Origin: Rhinopomastus cyanomelas
Taxonomy: Eukaryota > Chordata > Aves > Bucerotiformes > Rhinopomastidae
Reading direction: 5' to 3'
Length of the DNA: 64,000 nt
NCBI GenBank assembly: GCA_013400115.1
Contig: VXBP01009438.1
Span: 434,001 to 498,000, forward strand
Each line of letters opens with the position of its first letter. Position 1 is the first letter of the stretch. A program made the translations under genes and the position numbers. The notes under the pieces are model-generated. The model ran no database searches. It had not been told where the DNA came from and saw only the letters and a list, made by a program, of their open reading frames with translations. Shown piece after piece: positions 33,788-44,398 of the stretch.

Positions 33788-35614
33788 GGTTTGTCAGGTC
33801 TCTGCTTGGCTCGAGTCACTCATCCAACTCAGAGTCCTAAGAAGGAACAGAGCCAGGGCAAAGTGGGTCAGGAAGCCTCTGCAAGTGGGAAAGGATTAAT
33901 TGTAGACCAGCCAGAGCCCTCCTTTGCTCAGCTGGCATAGTACTGAGGCATCCTGTAAGGAGGTGCTTCTGCAGGTGCAGCACAGGTGAAGGCTTTACCA
34001 TTATCAGACATTGTCAGGTCTGAAGTGCACCTTTCCAAGCACTTAAGACTAGCAGTACGTGGAGGGTCATGATGGCTGGAGCTCTTAGCTCAGAATAGAT
34101 TTTTGTTTCCATTTATTGGAATGAGGCCCAAGGATTCAATGGGAGTTTTTCCATCCAGTTGAAATTCAGCCATTTTACAGAACTGGGCAAACCTGGACTT
34201 ATTTAGCCTGGAGCAGGATTTCTGCTCAACATAGATAAGGTGCAGCCCAGTGGCTAGAGAAATTGATGGATCCAAATTTCTTTGCCTTCTTTACATTAGT
34301 GATTTGAGTCTAGGTCTTCCGTGTTTCAGGTTGGTCAGATGAACTAGTTGGCTACTGAAGAGTCAAAGATTGTCTGTCTTTCTCCATTCCTTCCAGTACC
34401 TGTTAAAAGGAAAAAAGCAAAAAGTTTTGGGCTTGTCCTAGTGTGGAATCTGAATTAAGTGACTTCATTAAGTGAATTAAAGACTTCATTTCCTGGATAC
34501 ATGCTAGCTTCAGTATCCTGAGCCTGGAATGTCATAAAGTTACAGTTCAACAAAGTGCTTACGCAAACAATCATGTTGAAGTTAATCTTTGATAACTTTG
34601 TAGGCCAGAATACACTTGGCCATAGTGCATTTAAAACCATTTTTAAAAATAGCTTTAATACAAATAGCTTTAATGACTTTGCATCTCTCAGCAATCTAAT
34701 GTCTGGATATTCCGTAACTGAACATACAAAGACAAATGTCTCCTAGGAAGGTCTCCTGATGTATACTCACATCCTCCTGCTTTGGCAGGACCTCGTGGTA
34801 AATCTGCCTGTCTGCTCCACAGCCTGATAACCACACTGGCAGTTGCAGCTGAGTCAGCCAGTGTTGCCACCAGCATTAGACTTAGGGACACACCTAACAG
34901 AAGATATCACAAGTCCCAAGGGACTTCAGCCCTCTTACAAAGGTTTTGCTTCTCATGGAGATGGGAAGACAAAACAGAGTTAACTTTACATGCAGATATT
35001 TTTTTTTGCCATCACCTGGCCATGACTTTTTGCATCAAAATTATAGACACCCCCTGCTCTTGTCTTTTGCAAGTGTGGTACAGAAGGGATGCTGCTCAGG
35101 GATGGTGGTGCTGGTGGCCTATCTGCACTGCTCATGTAATCCTTGGTCTCTGTCTAGTGCTTAGATATCCAACAGATGGATGGTTGCCACATGATGACAT
35201 AGACAGACAGAGCTTCTTGCATGTGCTGCACAGTGATAGGAGGATAAGGGTCTAGCAGAAGGCAGTGCTGCCAGCCTAGACTTTTTTGAGTACTTGTTTA
35301 ACAACAACCAAATTTGTTTTCTCACTTATAAAGTAAGAATTTATATGGGTTTGGACAGGCTGGATTTGGATAGACTCGAAGGGAAACTTTTCATGTGTTT
35401 GAAATGCTCTTTCTGGGACAATCTGGAACCAAAGTCCTCAGACGTGGGAGAATTGGCAGAGGCCTTACTTTGTTGACACTGTGCATTATGCAAGCACTCG
35501 GCAGTTTTTCTTAGCGTGCATGGGTGTGTTGTTTATGTGTAGGAGAAGAATAGTGGTGGTCCAGACCAGAAACTGTGATGTATAGGCATCCCACAACAAC
35601 TTCCATAAGCTGAG

Positions 35615-35638
35615 CTGTCATGTTAAACTGCATGACAG
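35615..35638. repeat. 8-bp inverted repeat
   Basis: CTGTCATG, 8-nt spacer, CATGACAG. Perfect but short; probably chance. Confidence 0.75.
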
Positions 35639-36605
35639 AGTGGGGCAGAGGAGGGAGGCACAGTTTGAGAGATTTAGCTCCAGCTAAATCCCAATTCAGT
35701 GTGTGTAGGTGGACTTGCCACCCTTCGTTCCCTCAGTTCTTCAGTGGTATCTCAGCAGATATCTTGTCCTATTGATAATGCTTAATGGGAACAGGATTTA
35801 CACTAGCAGAGCCAGGAAAAATGCTCCACAGATTGTGCCTCATGTCCACATCAGTGGCATTTTAGGTAAGCAAGAGACAGCTCTTGTCTGGATGCCCAGA
35901 CACAAGGATGAGCCTGCTCAGCTGGCCCTGTGCACAAGTTAAGTCTACAAGTCCATAGGGAGATTGATTAATGGGGTTTTGGGGTGTTCAAGTTAGGCAC
36001 AGCATGTGAGCCTGAGCTTCCTGGGCTCTGTTTCTTTGGATCTAAATTGGGTTTTCTATTAATATATCTCCCATTGAATGGCTATGATGGTATTTAAAGG
36101 ATTAAAACATTTTCAAGGTGGCAATTGCTTTGCTGAGTTAATTCTCTGACAAAATCTTTGAAGATCAAGTGTATGAATGGCTTGAAAAGTCACTCGTAAT
36201 GCTCTGATAAGAAAAACAAAGTGACAGGACAGAAGGCTGTAAATTCAAGATGAATATAGCTCATGGAAAGTACCTTCTGGTGAAGCCAGAAGCTCAAGTT
36301 CTCTGTGGCAACATGAACAAAATGGAAAGCATAGTCTCACCTCAACAGGTACGATTGCGTGAAGCTCATTCTCACATGACAGTAAAGTCCAGTAGAGCAC
36401 CTGTCCTTCGACTCCGATCTGTATGCCAACAGATACTCATTGAAGGCCATTCAGAGTTGGGGATAACCACAGATGTAGGTTATGGTATAGGTGCCAAATC
36501 CCCAAACCCAAGCTCTTAACAGCTGAGCTCAAATTACCTGGGGTTCATTAGTGACTTCAAAGGGGCTAGATGTGGACCTCTGTCCTCTAAAGAAAGAATT
36601 ACAGC

Positions 36606-38045
36606 ATCACAGAATCTTTTTGTTGGAAAGACATGTAAGATCATTAAATCCAACCTTTGACCCAAAACTGCCAGGTCACCACTAAACTATGACCCTCAGC
36701 ACTATGTCTATATTGTATAGATTCTAGGAGTTTATATGCCTTTTGAACACCTCCAGGTGTGGCAACTACACCACTGCCCTGGGCAGACTATTCCAATATT
36801 TGATAACTTTTACGGTGAAGAAGTTCTTCCTGACTTTCAGCCTGGTGCACCTTACTACAATTTCTTCTGCCCTATCACTTGCCACTGAGGACAAGAGGCT
36901 GAGCCCTTCCTTGCTCCAACCTACTTTCATGTAGTTGTAGAGAGCCATAAGATCTCCCCTTATCATCCTTTTTCCCAGGCTAAACAACCTTAGTTCCCTC
37001 AACCACTCCTGACAGGACTTGTGCTCCAGACCATTCATAAGCCTTGTTGCTCTTGTCTGGGCATGCTCCAGCATTTCAATGTCCTTCTTATAGTGAGGAG
37101 CCCAGAACTGAAGACAATATTTGAGATGCAGGCTTGTTAGTGCTGAGTACATGGGGACAATCACTTCCCTGCTCCTACTGTACACACTATTTCTGATCCA
37201 AGCCCAGGATGCCATTGGCCTTCTTGGCTGCCTGGGCACACTGCTGGCTCATGTTCGTGTGACTATCAAACAATACCCTGAGATCCTTTCATGATGTCCA
37301 CCTTTGCAACCACAACTCTTGAAGTCTGTAGCCTACCATGGGGTTATAGGTTCAGGACCTGGCATTTGGCCTTATTGAACATCATACATTTAACCTTGGC
37401 CCACCAATCTAGCCTGTCTAGATCCCTCTACAGAGCCTCTGTATCCTCCTGCAGATGGACACTCCCACCCATCTTGGTGTCATTTGCAGACTACTGAGGG
37501 CGCACTTAATCCTTTTATCCAGATGTTAATAAAGATACTAAAGAGAACAGACCCCAGTACTGAACCCTGGGGAACACCGTTTGTGACTGGATGCCAGACA
37601 GATTTACCTCCATTCACCACCACTCTTGGACCTGACCATTCAGCCAGCATTTTATCCAGTGCATCGTGTACTTATCCAAGCCTTGTGCAATGAGTTTGTG
37701 AAGGAGGATGCGTGGGAAACAGTGCCAAAGGCTTTACTGAAGTCCAGGTAGACAATGTCCACGTTCCTTCCCTCACCCACTAGGTGAGTCACCTTGTTGT
37801 GGAATGAGACCGGGTTTGTCAAACAGGACCTGCTTTTCTTATGCCATGCTGCCAGGACCTCATCATCTGGTTGTCCTATATGAGCTGTGTGATGGTGCTC
37901 AGGATGACCTGCTACATAAGCTTCCCCAAGGTCAGACTGACAGGCCTGTAGTTCCAAGGATCCTCTTTCCAGCCCTTCTTGTAGCTGGGCATCACAAGAG
38001 AGAAGAGAGACTTAACAAAGATCTGTCTTCTGTTTGGTCACCACA
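36606..38045 (-). mobile_element. Long CR1 LINE, old family, RT to 3' end
   Basis: The longest minus-strand copy. The reversed 3' end starts CACAGAATCTTTTTGTTGG and continues with 'ccaggtcaccactaaactatgaccctcagcac', the same end type as the fragment at 64-235. Inward it covers ORF2 back to about 'ccttcttgtagctgggcatcac', which encodes the MPSYKKGWKEDPWNYRPVSL region at the front of RT. The 5' edge is uncertain because the last ~50 bp before the plus-strand CR1 are not clearly CR1. Frames are broken. Confidence 0.92.
36766..37957 (-). pseudogene. Broken CR1 ORF2 (RT and C-terminus)
   Basis: The upstream frame (37957-37652) holds VDIVYLDFSKAFGTVSH, RT motif A with its Asp at the first position but with Gly in place of the usual second Asp. 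The downstream frame (37239-36766, 157 codons) holds VIVPMYSALTSLHLKYCLQF, RGDLMALYNYMK and VIKYWNSLPRAVV from the C-terminal region. Motifs B and C lie in frame-shifted sequence between. Dead copy. Confidence 0.88.
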
Positions 38046-38051
38046 ACACCG

Positions 38052-38189
38052 TTCTCCTTCATGTTTAAAACCCACCTGGATGTGTTCCTGTGTGACTTGG
38101 TCTAGGTGATCCTGCTGTGGCAGGAGAGTTGGACTAGATGATCTTTCGAGGTCTCTGCCAATCCCTAATGTTCTGTGATTCTGTGATCA
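38052..38189 (+). mobile_element. CR1 LINE 3' tip, opposite orientation to its neighbour
   Basis: Plus-strand tip of the frequent family ('tttaaaacccacctggatgtg', 'cttggtctaggtgatcctg', tail TTCTGTGATTCTGTGATC). The first bases (TCTCCTTCATG) match the family only if about seven bases are deleted, so the start is approximate. It lies directly beside the 5' side of the long minus-strand copy. Confidence 0.92.
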
Positions 38190-40427
38190 TTGTAGGCCAA
38201 AGAAGGGACTTTTTAGTCCAGAACCGCTTCACCTGAAACACCTGTCCCGGAGTCTTTCTGTTCAGTCGGATAAGAGGTAATTGTAGAGTCCTCAACAATT
38301 TTAAGATTCTTTCCAGCACTCTCAGTCTAGCCTCACATACATTAGTGGCCTGCTGATTACTGTCTTTCTTGGATTTAGGTTGATCACTTTGCCAGTTGTT
38401 GGGTTCAGTAGGCCACAGAAGACTTTGGGCAGTTAGTTTAAAGGCCTTCTAAAAGCTTGTATAGAAGGACTTCTGTTGTGTGTTTTGACTTTCCATCTGT
38501 AAAATTGACTATAGTGTTTATTCACTACAGATGTTTTTTTCAAAAGAAGGCTTGAATGTTACTTATAGACAGTTCTCATGAACTTCCCAACATGAAAAAG
38601 CTGCCAAAGGTCCTTAGGTTACCTAGAAAATGTTAGCTGGAGGAGGATGAGGGTACACTACCAAGGGGATAGATCCCCCCAACTCAGTGACAGTTCTAGA
38701 TTCCTGAAAGGTGGTTTAAAATTGGCTCTCCTACCTTTGCATTAAGTCAGAGAAACATCAAATATTTTTGCCTTCCTAGTGCTGGTCTGTGGAGTAGTTC
38801 AGATGCTCTTTATGATGGTGGTTTTTATGGAGAATGCTGGCTACTAATATATTTTTGTGGCTCTCACTGGTTCCAACAGCAATGAAACCCTGACGGAGGC
38901 TCTGCTTTGAGCTGGTTAAAGGAGATATGTCTAATTATACGGCTTCTATAGTTTTCTTCATCTTTCTCTCTCTCTATTTGTGAAATGGACATTGTGAGAA
39001 GCTCAGAGGCCAGGAAAGCGCCGGGACTGTTTGACACTCAGTGGATTGCTGCGGACTGTCACTGGCCTGCCCAGCTCACATCGTCCACTGAGGAGCTGCT
39101 ATCCCTCTGCAGCTCAGTGTCATCTCAGATTGTGTTGGTATTGATTATATTTCTCATTGTGTTCTACTTTAATAATCCTCTTTCTTCAGGATCTTGTGTT
39201 TGTGTAATAGCAGAGTTTATCCAGTCCCTTTTTCAGCACAGAACAGGGATTTTCTTGTCATATTGCGCTGTGCTCAAGATAGCTGAGCAAAGGGATCTAA
39301 TCTCCATAATATTAATTTGTCTGTGCATTGAGGAAACAAAAGCAGCAATAAATCTGCACATGTTTGAGGGTTTTTTTGGTTTTGAGTTTTTTTGTTTTGG
39401 CAATCCAAATGATTTATGTAAGGAGTTCCCGGGCATAGGGGGAGGGAGAGGCAGCCAGTGGTCTCAAGGTAACAGTGAGTCATAATATATTTAGCAAGAG
39501 ATAATGTAAATGCTGGAAAAATAGGGGAGGCAAGACAGAGGAAAGCGTTTTCCTTGGTAGGAAAGCTATAAAACATTTAGTGCAAGAGAGAAGACAGAAG
39601 TGTGTGCAGCTTCCCTGGCTTTTGCTTTAGAAGAAGAAGCCTTGGAAGATCAGGGGTGATTAAACAGGGGAGTCTAAGGAGGATGCCAAGGGCTTGGAAA
39701 GACACTATATGAAACTAAGGTCTGGAAAGAAAACTGAATGCAGATGTGTGCCCCAGAAAGCAAGACCTAAGGAAAGAGAGCCTCTCCCTATTTGATGCAA
39801 ACCCCTTTGTTTTCCAGACCTTTTCTGGCAAGGAAAACCGCTACTCGGGATTCCTGATACAAACCTCTCCTGACTCACTGGAGGAGAAGGTAGGTGACAG
39901 CTGCTGCCTGGGTGGATGCCAGCAATTGAATCAGGGACTGCCAGAGCTAAAGCATCTGTGCTTAGAGCTCGTGCTAATTGTGTTTTTCTGTCTCATTCCC
40001 TCTGGTACAGATGAGGACAGACACACAACCCAGTCTCAGCTCTGGTTAACTGGTGCTCAGTGCATGTCCTCCTTCTCAGAGACAGTGTGAATTCAAGGAC
40101 ATGGTGCAGCTCGTGCTGCAGTCAAGAGCATCAAGGGGTGCTACTGCTGGTGGCTGCAGCTGTGTTGTCACTCCCACATGATCTGTGGGCATAAGCAGGC
40201 TTTCACCGACCCCACAGGATCCCCCAGTGTCCTTCCTCTTCCATCTGCAGACGTGTCACCAGCTCTGCTGTCCTTTCATCCATTTCACTGTGTATTCTGT
40301 CAACAGAGTAGTCTATCCATGGTGAGGAGAACAGTGTTTTATGTGATGGGAAAAGGATTTTATTGTTTTGTTTCATTGAAATTTTTTATAAATAGTTGTT
40401 TTGGTTGGGTTGTGTTTTTTGTAAGGG
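38190..40427. other. Unrecognised DNA with one exon-like stretch
   Basis: No transposon recognised. The plus frame at 38985-39485 is open for 166 codons, including a hydrophobic run (SQIVLVLIIFLIVFYF). It has no family motif and its second half is AT-rich; I treat it as unproven. The best exon candidate of the window lies at 39818-39889. Confidence 0.45.
39818..39889 (+). other. Candidate 72-nt exon, phase 0-0
   Basis: A good acceptor (ACCCCTTTGTTTTCCAG) precedes 24 open codons (TFSGKENRYSGFLIQTSP...) and a strong donor (GAGAAG/GTAGGTG). Length is a multiple of three. After 121 nt a second strong acceptor occurs (TCTGTCTCATTCCCTCTGGTACAG, ending 40010); in the matching phase it opens 12 codons and then a stop, which would fit a terminal coding exon. 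I recognise no protein family, so this is a splice-signal and composition argument only. Confidence 0.25.
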
Positions 40428-40710
40428 TGTTCAGTCTGGAGAAGAAGAGGCTCTGAGGTGACCTTATTGTGGCCTTCCAGTATCTGAAGGAGGACTACAA
40501 AAAGGCTGGAGAGGGGCTTTTTAGGATGTCAGGTAACGACAGGACTGGGGGGAATGGAGCAAAGCTGGAGATGGGTAGATTTAGAGTGGATGTGAGGAGG
40601 AAGTTCTTGACTGTGAGAGTGGTGAGAGCCTGGAATGGGTTGCCCAGGGAGGTGGTGGAGGGCCTGTCCTTGGAGGTGTTTAAGGCCGGGCTGGATGAGG
40701 CTCTGGCCAG
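40428..40710 (+). mobile_element. Older CR1, left part (host of a nested CR1)
   Basis: Plus-strand C-terminal ORF2 of a CR1: 'ttcagtctggagaagaagaggctc', 'agagtggatgtgaggaggaagttc', 'gggttgcccagggaggtggtgg', up to 'gatgaggctctggccag'. The frame (40469 onward) reads VRVVRAWNGLPREVVEGLSL. The text then switches abruptly to RT sequence. Its 3' UTR reappears at 41839. Confidence 0.93.
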
Positions 40711-41838
40711 TCTGTCCCCCACAGCAAAGTGCTGCCTAAGCTGTCAGCCCACGGCTTGGACGGCAACACTCTGTGCTGGGTTAGGAACTGGCTGGAGGGC
40801 CGAGCCCAGAGAGTGGTGGTGAATGGTGCCACATCCAGCTGGCGGCCGGTCACTAGCGGTGTCCCTCAGGGATCAGTGCTGGGCCCCATCCTCTTTAACA
40901 TTTTCATAGATGATCTGGATGAGGGCATTGAGTCAGTCATCAGCAAGTTTGCAGATGATACAAAGCTGGGGGCAGATGTGTCTGAGTTGGAGGGCAGAAG
41001 GGCTCTGCAGCGGGACCTTGACCGCCTGGACAGATGGGCAGAGTCCAACGGGATGGCGTTCAATAAGTCCAAGTGCCGGGTGCTGCACTTTGGCCACAAC
41101 AATCCCATGCAGAGCTACAGGCTGGGGTCGGAGTGGCTGGAGAGCAGCCAAACAGAAAGGGACCTGGGGGTGCTGATTGATACCCGCCTGAACATGAGCC
41201 AGCAGTGTGCCCAGGTGGCCAAGAGGGCCAATGGCATCCTGGCCTGCATCAGGAATGGTGTGGCCAGCAGGAGCAGGGAGGTCATTCTGCCCCTGTACTC
41301 TGCACTGGTTAGGCCGCACCTTGAGTACTGTGTCCAGTTCTGGGCCCCTCAATTTAGGAAGGACATTGAGGTGCTTGAGCGTGTCCAGAGAAGGGCAACG
41401 AGGCTGGTGAGAGGCCTTGAGCACAAGCCCTATGAGGAGAGGCTGAGGGAGCTGGGATTGTTTAGCCTTGAGAAGAGGAGGCTCAGGGGAGACCTTATTG
41501 CTGTCTACAACTACCTGAGGGGTGGTTGTGGCCAGGAGGAGGTTGCTCTCTTCTCTCAGGCAGCCAGCACCAGAACAAGAGGACACAGCCTCAAGCTGCG
41601 CCAGGGGAAGTTTAGGCTTGAGGTGAGGAGAAAGTTCTTCACTGAGAGAGTCATTGGCCACTGGAATGGCCTGCCCAGGAAGGTGGTGGAGTCACCATCC
41701 CTGGAGCTGTTCAAGGCAGGATTGGACGTGGCACTTGGTGCCATGGTCTAGCCTTGAGCTCTGTGGTGACAGGTTGGACTTGATGATCTACGAGGTCTCT
41801 TCCGACCTTGGTAATACTGTGATACTGTGATACTGTGA
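40711..41838 (+). mobile_element. Best-preserved CR1 LINE, nested
   Basis: A plus-strand CR1 truncated just after RT motif A and otherwise intact to its 3' end. The 3' UTR is short (about 87 bp), ends 'gtctcttccgaccttgg', and carries a tail of 'gatactgt' repeats, unlike the ATTCTGTG tails of the frequent family. Host CR1 sequence lies on both sides. TCT is present at both edges and may be a 3-bp target-site duplication. It is GC-richer than its surroundings. It is probably the youngest element in the window, since its 340-codon frame has no stop. Confidence 0.94.
40729..41751 (+). CDS. CR1 ORF2, C-terminal 340 codons (partial)
   Basis: Reverse transcriptase of the non-LTR (CR1 clade) type, which copies its own RNA at the nicked target. 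Residues 46-53 are PQGSVLGP (RT motif B) and 74-77 FADD (motif C, catalytic Asp pair). The CR1 C-terminal region follows (RDLGVLIDTRLNMSQQCAQV, VILPLYSALVRPHLEYCVQF, YEERLRELGLFSLEKRRLRG, VIGHWNGLPRKVVESPSLEL), ending in TAG. The listed start is only the first Met in the open frame; the true protein began far upstream, and the endonuclease domain and RT motif A are missing, so it cannot be autonomous. Confidence 0.93.
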   Translation: MLPKLSAHGLDGNTLCWVRNWLEGRAQRVVVNGATSSWRPVTSGVPQGSVLGPILFNIFIDDLDEGIESVISKFADDTKLGADVSELEGRRALQRDLDRLDRWAESNGMAFNKSKCRVLHFGHNNPMQSYRLGSEWLESSQTERDLGVLIDTRLNMSQQCAQVAKRANGILACIRNGVASRSREVILPLYSALVRPHLEYCVQFWAPQFRKDIEVLERVQRRATRLVRGLEHKPYEERLRELGLFSLEKRRLRGDLIAVYNYLRGGCGQEEVALFSQAASTRTRGHSLKLRQGKFRLEVRRKFFTERVIGHWNGLPRKVVESPSLELFKAGLDVALGAMV

Positions 41839-41920
41839 TCTAGGGTGGGTGTCCCTGCCCATGGTAGGGGAGTTGGAACTGGATGATCCTGTGATCCCTT
41901 CTAACCCAGACTGACTGTAT
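41839..41920 (+). mobile_element. Older CR1, right part (3' UTR)
   Basis: The text 'ctagggtgggtgtccctgcc' and 'catggtaggggagttggaac' is the 3' UTR that normally follows 'gaggctctggccag' in CR1s of the kind found at 40428-40710, so this is the other half of that host. It ends near 'gactgactgtat'. Confidence 0.88.
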
Positions 41921-42001
41921 GACTTGGTCTAGGTGGCAGGGGGATTGAACTGGATGATCTTTCGAGGTCCCTTCCAATCCCTGATGATTCTATGATTCTA
42001 T
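41921..42001 (+). mobile_element. Third CR1 tip, abutting
   Basis: About 80 bp of the frequent family's 3' end: 'gacttggtctaggtggcagg', 'gatctttcgaggtcccttcc', and the tail GATTCTATGATTCTATA. It has an 8-bp gap ('tgatcctg' missing) relative to other copies. It is joined directly to the end of the older CR1. Confidence 0.9.
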
Positions 42002-42898
42002 ATAGATGACCTTTGTCATATCTAACCCCTGCTGTACAAATGAAAGATGATGGATGCAGAGGGTCCTAAAGAAATGAACATTCCATGATGGATCAGTGGC
42101 ATTTCGTAGATAGGGCACCTGGGATTAATGCAGGAGTAGCCCAGCACTGACACTAAGCTAGTTATTTCAAGCGTGGTGTGAGTGTCTCTCTAGTGTCAGT
42201 GCTGTGCACAAGAGCTCTCCTGACATGGCTCGATACTGCATCGCCTAGCCAAGGTTCTGGGTGGCCATGGTATCCAGTGATGGACATATGTGAGGAAAGA
42301 CAGCAGGAAATCTCAGACTCAGTGTCTCAGAAGACAGTCACTACTCACTCACATTTTGGAGTATCAGGGACATACAGGTCCACATTTGACATTTTACTGG
42401 GATGGGAAACTATATGTGCCTAGAGGAAATGCCACTGTATCTGGGGTAGCTTCTCTGTCTTCCAAGTAGTGAGAGGGTTAACAGGCAAGGGACTTATTTC
42501 CAAGGGGTAGGGCTTGATAATAAGCTACTGCAAGAAGCTGAAAATGAGACTTAATGTGGTCTTGGATGCTGAAATTAATTATGCAAGAGAGAGATGCATC
42601 TGAGACATCTGAAAGAAATCTACCAAGACAGGCTCGTGGCTTTGTGAATAGAAGCTAGTCATCAGCCACTGCTGCTGGAAGTCTGTGTGATAACAACACT
42701 GCTCTGCTTTTTCACTTTAGGACAGCAACAAAGGGCTCAGCAAAACTATCTCCACACCCATGGTGTGTAAAACAGCATGATGATAAGTCATGGAGCTGAG
42801 TGATAGGAAACAGAAGTGTTCTCTGGCCCAGCTCTTTTACCTGTGCAGATTTGTTACGGAGTGCCCCAATGTCACTTGTAAGCCCAGACCTGCTGAAG
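42002..42898. other. Unrecognised DNA
   Basis: Nothing I can support here. Confidence 0.5.
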
Positions 42899-42990
42899 TG
42901 ATGAGGTGAAACACTGGAACAGGTTGCCCAAGGAGGTGGTGGAGCTCCCATCCCTGGAGACATTCAAAGTGAGGCTGGAAGAGGCTTTGG
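42899..42990 (+). mobile_element. CR1 LINE fragment (ORF2 end)
   Basis: About 90 bp matching the C-terminal part of CR1 ORF2 ('acactggaacaggttgcccaagg', 'ccctggagacattcaaagtg', 'aggctggaagaggc'). No 3' tail follows, so it is truncated on both sides or its end has decayed. Confidence 0.8.
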
Positions 42991-43398
42991 ACTCTCTGGT
43001 GATGCCTGCAAGAAGGTAGGAACAGTCAGGAGCCTCTTGAGATACTTTCATGCAGAATGGGGCAGCCACATAGCATGGGGTCTCACATCACTCCTTGTGC
43101 CAGATACCGAAGTGACATACTGCTGGCCAAACCATCCTGGCCTCCATTAGGTATTATTGAGGGAAAATACAGGAGATAGCTCTGATTTGGGAGGAGTGGC
43201 TGCCTTCTCTTCTTGAGATATCTTCAGGTTTCTCAGTCTGTAGTGCCTGTTCCCCTAACTCAGCTCAGCAGCCCATGAGAACAGACTGCATTGTTGACTG
43301 AGCCTAGATTTGGGTTTAGAAGGAAAATCAGGTGGAGGAAAACACAGTGGCACTTAAGAGCTCTACATTGTTAATTTTTAATTTCAACAATTTAAAGC
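42991..43398. other. Unrecognised DNA
   Basis: No feature supported. Confidence 0.5.
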
Positions 43399-43922
43399 TC
43401 ATAGAATCATAGAATCATCATGGCTTGAAAGGATCTCCAGGATCCAGCCCTCATCTGAACATCTCCCTAACTCCTAGACCATGGCCTCAAGTGCTCTAGC
43501 TACTCATTCTTTAAATACCTCCGGGAATGGGGACTCCACTACCTCCTTGGGCAGGCTGTTCCAGTGCCCAGCCACTCTCTCAGCAAAGAACTTCTTCCTA
43601 AGATGAAATCTAAACCTTCTCCTGTTGCAACCTGAGGCCATTTCCCTTTGTCTTATCATTAGGAATTTGGGAGAAGAGACCAGCACCAGCCTCATTACAA
43701 TCTCTTTTGAGGTAGCTGTAGAGAGCAATAAGGTGTCCTCTCAGCCTCCTGTTCTCTAGACTAAAGAACCTCAGTTCTTTCAGCTGCTCTTCACAGGGTC
43801 TGTTCTCCAGCCCTCTTCTCAGCCTCGTTGCCTTCTCTGGCCCCACTGCAACAGCTCAACGTCATTCTGATACAGAGGCACCAGTACTCAGTGTGAGGTC
43901 TCATAAATATAACTCTGTTCCT
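43399..43922 (-). mobile_element. CR1 LINE, 5'-truncated
   Basis: Minus-strand copy with reversed tail TCATAGAATCATAGAATCAT, then 'agaccatggcctcaagtgctc', 'ccttgggcaggctgttccag' and 'gttctccagccctcttctcagc', fading after 'cagtgtgaggtctcataaa'. Two overlapping frames (43846-43610 and 43728-43504) keep KELRFFSLENRRLRGHLIAL and VAGHWNSLPKEVVESPF. The frame is broken between them. The subfamily is distinct from the frequent one. Confidence 0.93.
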
Positions 43923-44305
43923 GCGCAGCCTGTTGAGGCTTCTATGGAAGGCTGTGGTGACTTAACATAATCTGAACAAGAACTTTTCTTTAACAAGAAA
44001 ATTTAAAGAATCATATAATTACCTCAACATTGCTCTCTTTTGCTCTGCACATATAAATTCTATCCATATTTGCATTTTGCAATTTTTCTACCATAACTCA
44101 TCAGCCTTGCTCTACAAGTGTTCCTCAGTCAGTTGCTGGTGCTTTTCTATGGTTTCTATCTGTACAGAGGGCTACACTGATAGAACACGGCTGCTTTGGC
44201 AAAGGTGTCTCCTGAGAGCATAGTCCCAGCAGAGAGGAGATGCAGAGGGAGCTTTTGTTGCTGATATTTGGCTCCACAAAGTTCTATCATGTTGTCTGTC
44301 CATAC
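43923..44305. other. Unrecognised DNA
   Basis: No feature supported. Confidence 0.5.
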
Positions 44306-44398
44306 AGTCATAGACTCAGAATCATTAGGGAATGGAAGGGACCTCAAAAGATCATCTAGTCCAATCCCCCTGCCACAGCAGGATCACCTAGACCAAGC
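44306..44398 (-). mobile_element. CR1 LINE 3' tip
   Basis: About 93 bp: reversed tail 'catagactcagaatcatt', then 'ggaatggaagggacctcaaa' and 'agatcatctagtcc', to 'ggatcacctagaccaagcc'. A very short 5'-truncated insertion of the frequent family; it shows how little of a CR1 can be copied and still insert. Confidence 0.93.

Larger units (their letters stand above)
32263..36605. other. Unrecognised DNA
   Basis: No gene or transposon supported. A pair of overlapping perfect hairpins at 33750-33787 and an 8-bp inverted repeat at 35615-35638 are noted. The stretch from about 32760 to 33300 is AT-rich, with the look of conserved non-coding DNA, which cannot be judged from one sequence. Confidence 0.45.

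Noticed and set aside
33920..33965. TTGCTCAGCTGGCATAGTAC, A-box-like
   Set aside because: One mismatch in the A box and no B box or cloverleaf.
36495..36525. Minus-strand tRNA-like string (GAGCTCAGCTGTTAAGAGC) beside a CR1
   Set aside because: Only an A-box-like string; no anticodon arm or B box follows, and it does not join the CR1 end at 36606.
38985..39485. 166-codon plus-strand open frame with a hydrophobic segment
   Set aside because: The hydrophobic run comes from T-rich DNA and the rest matches nothing I know. The frame continues into low-complexity T-rich sequence, unlike a real exon.
40933..41661. 242-codon minus-strand open frame
   Set aside because: It is the antisense shadow of the CR1 ORF2 on the plus strand.
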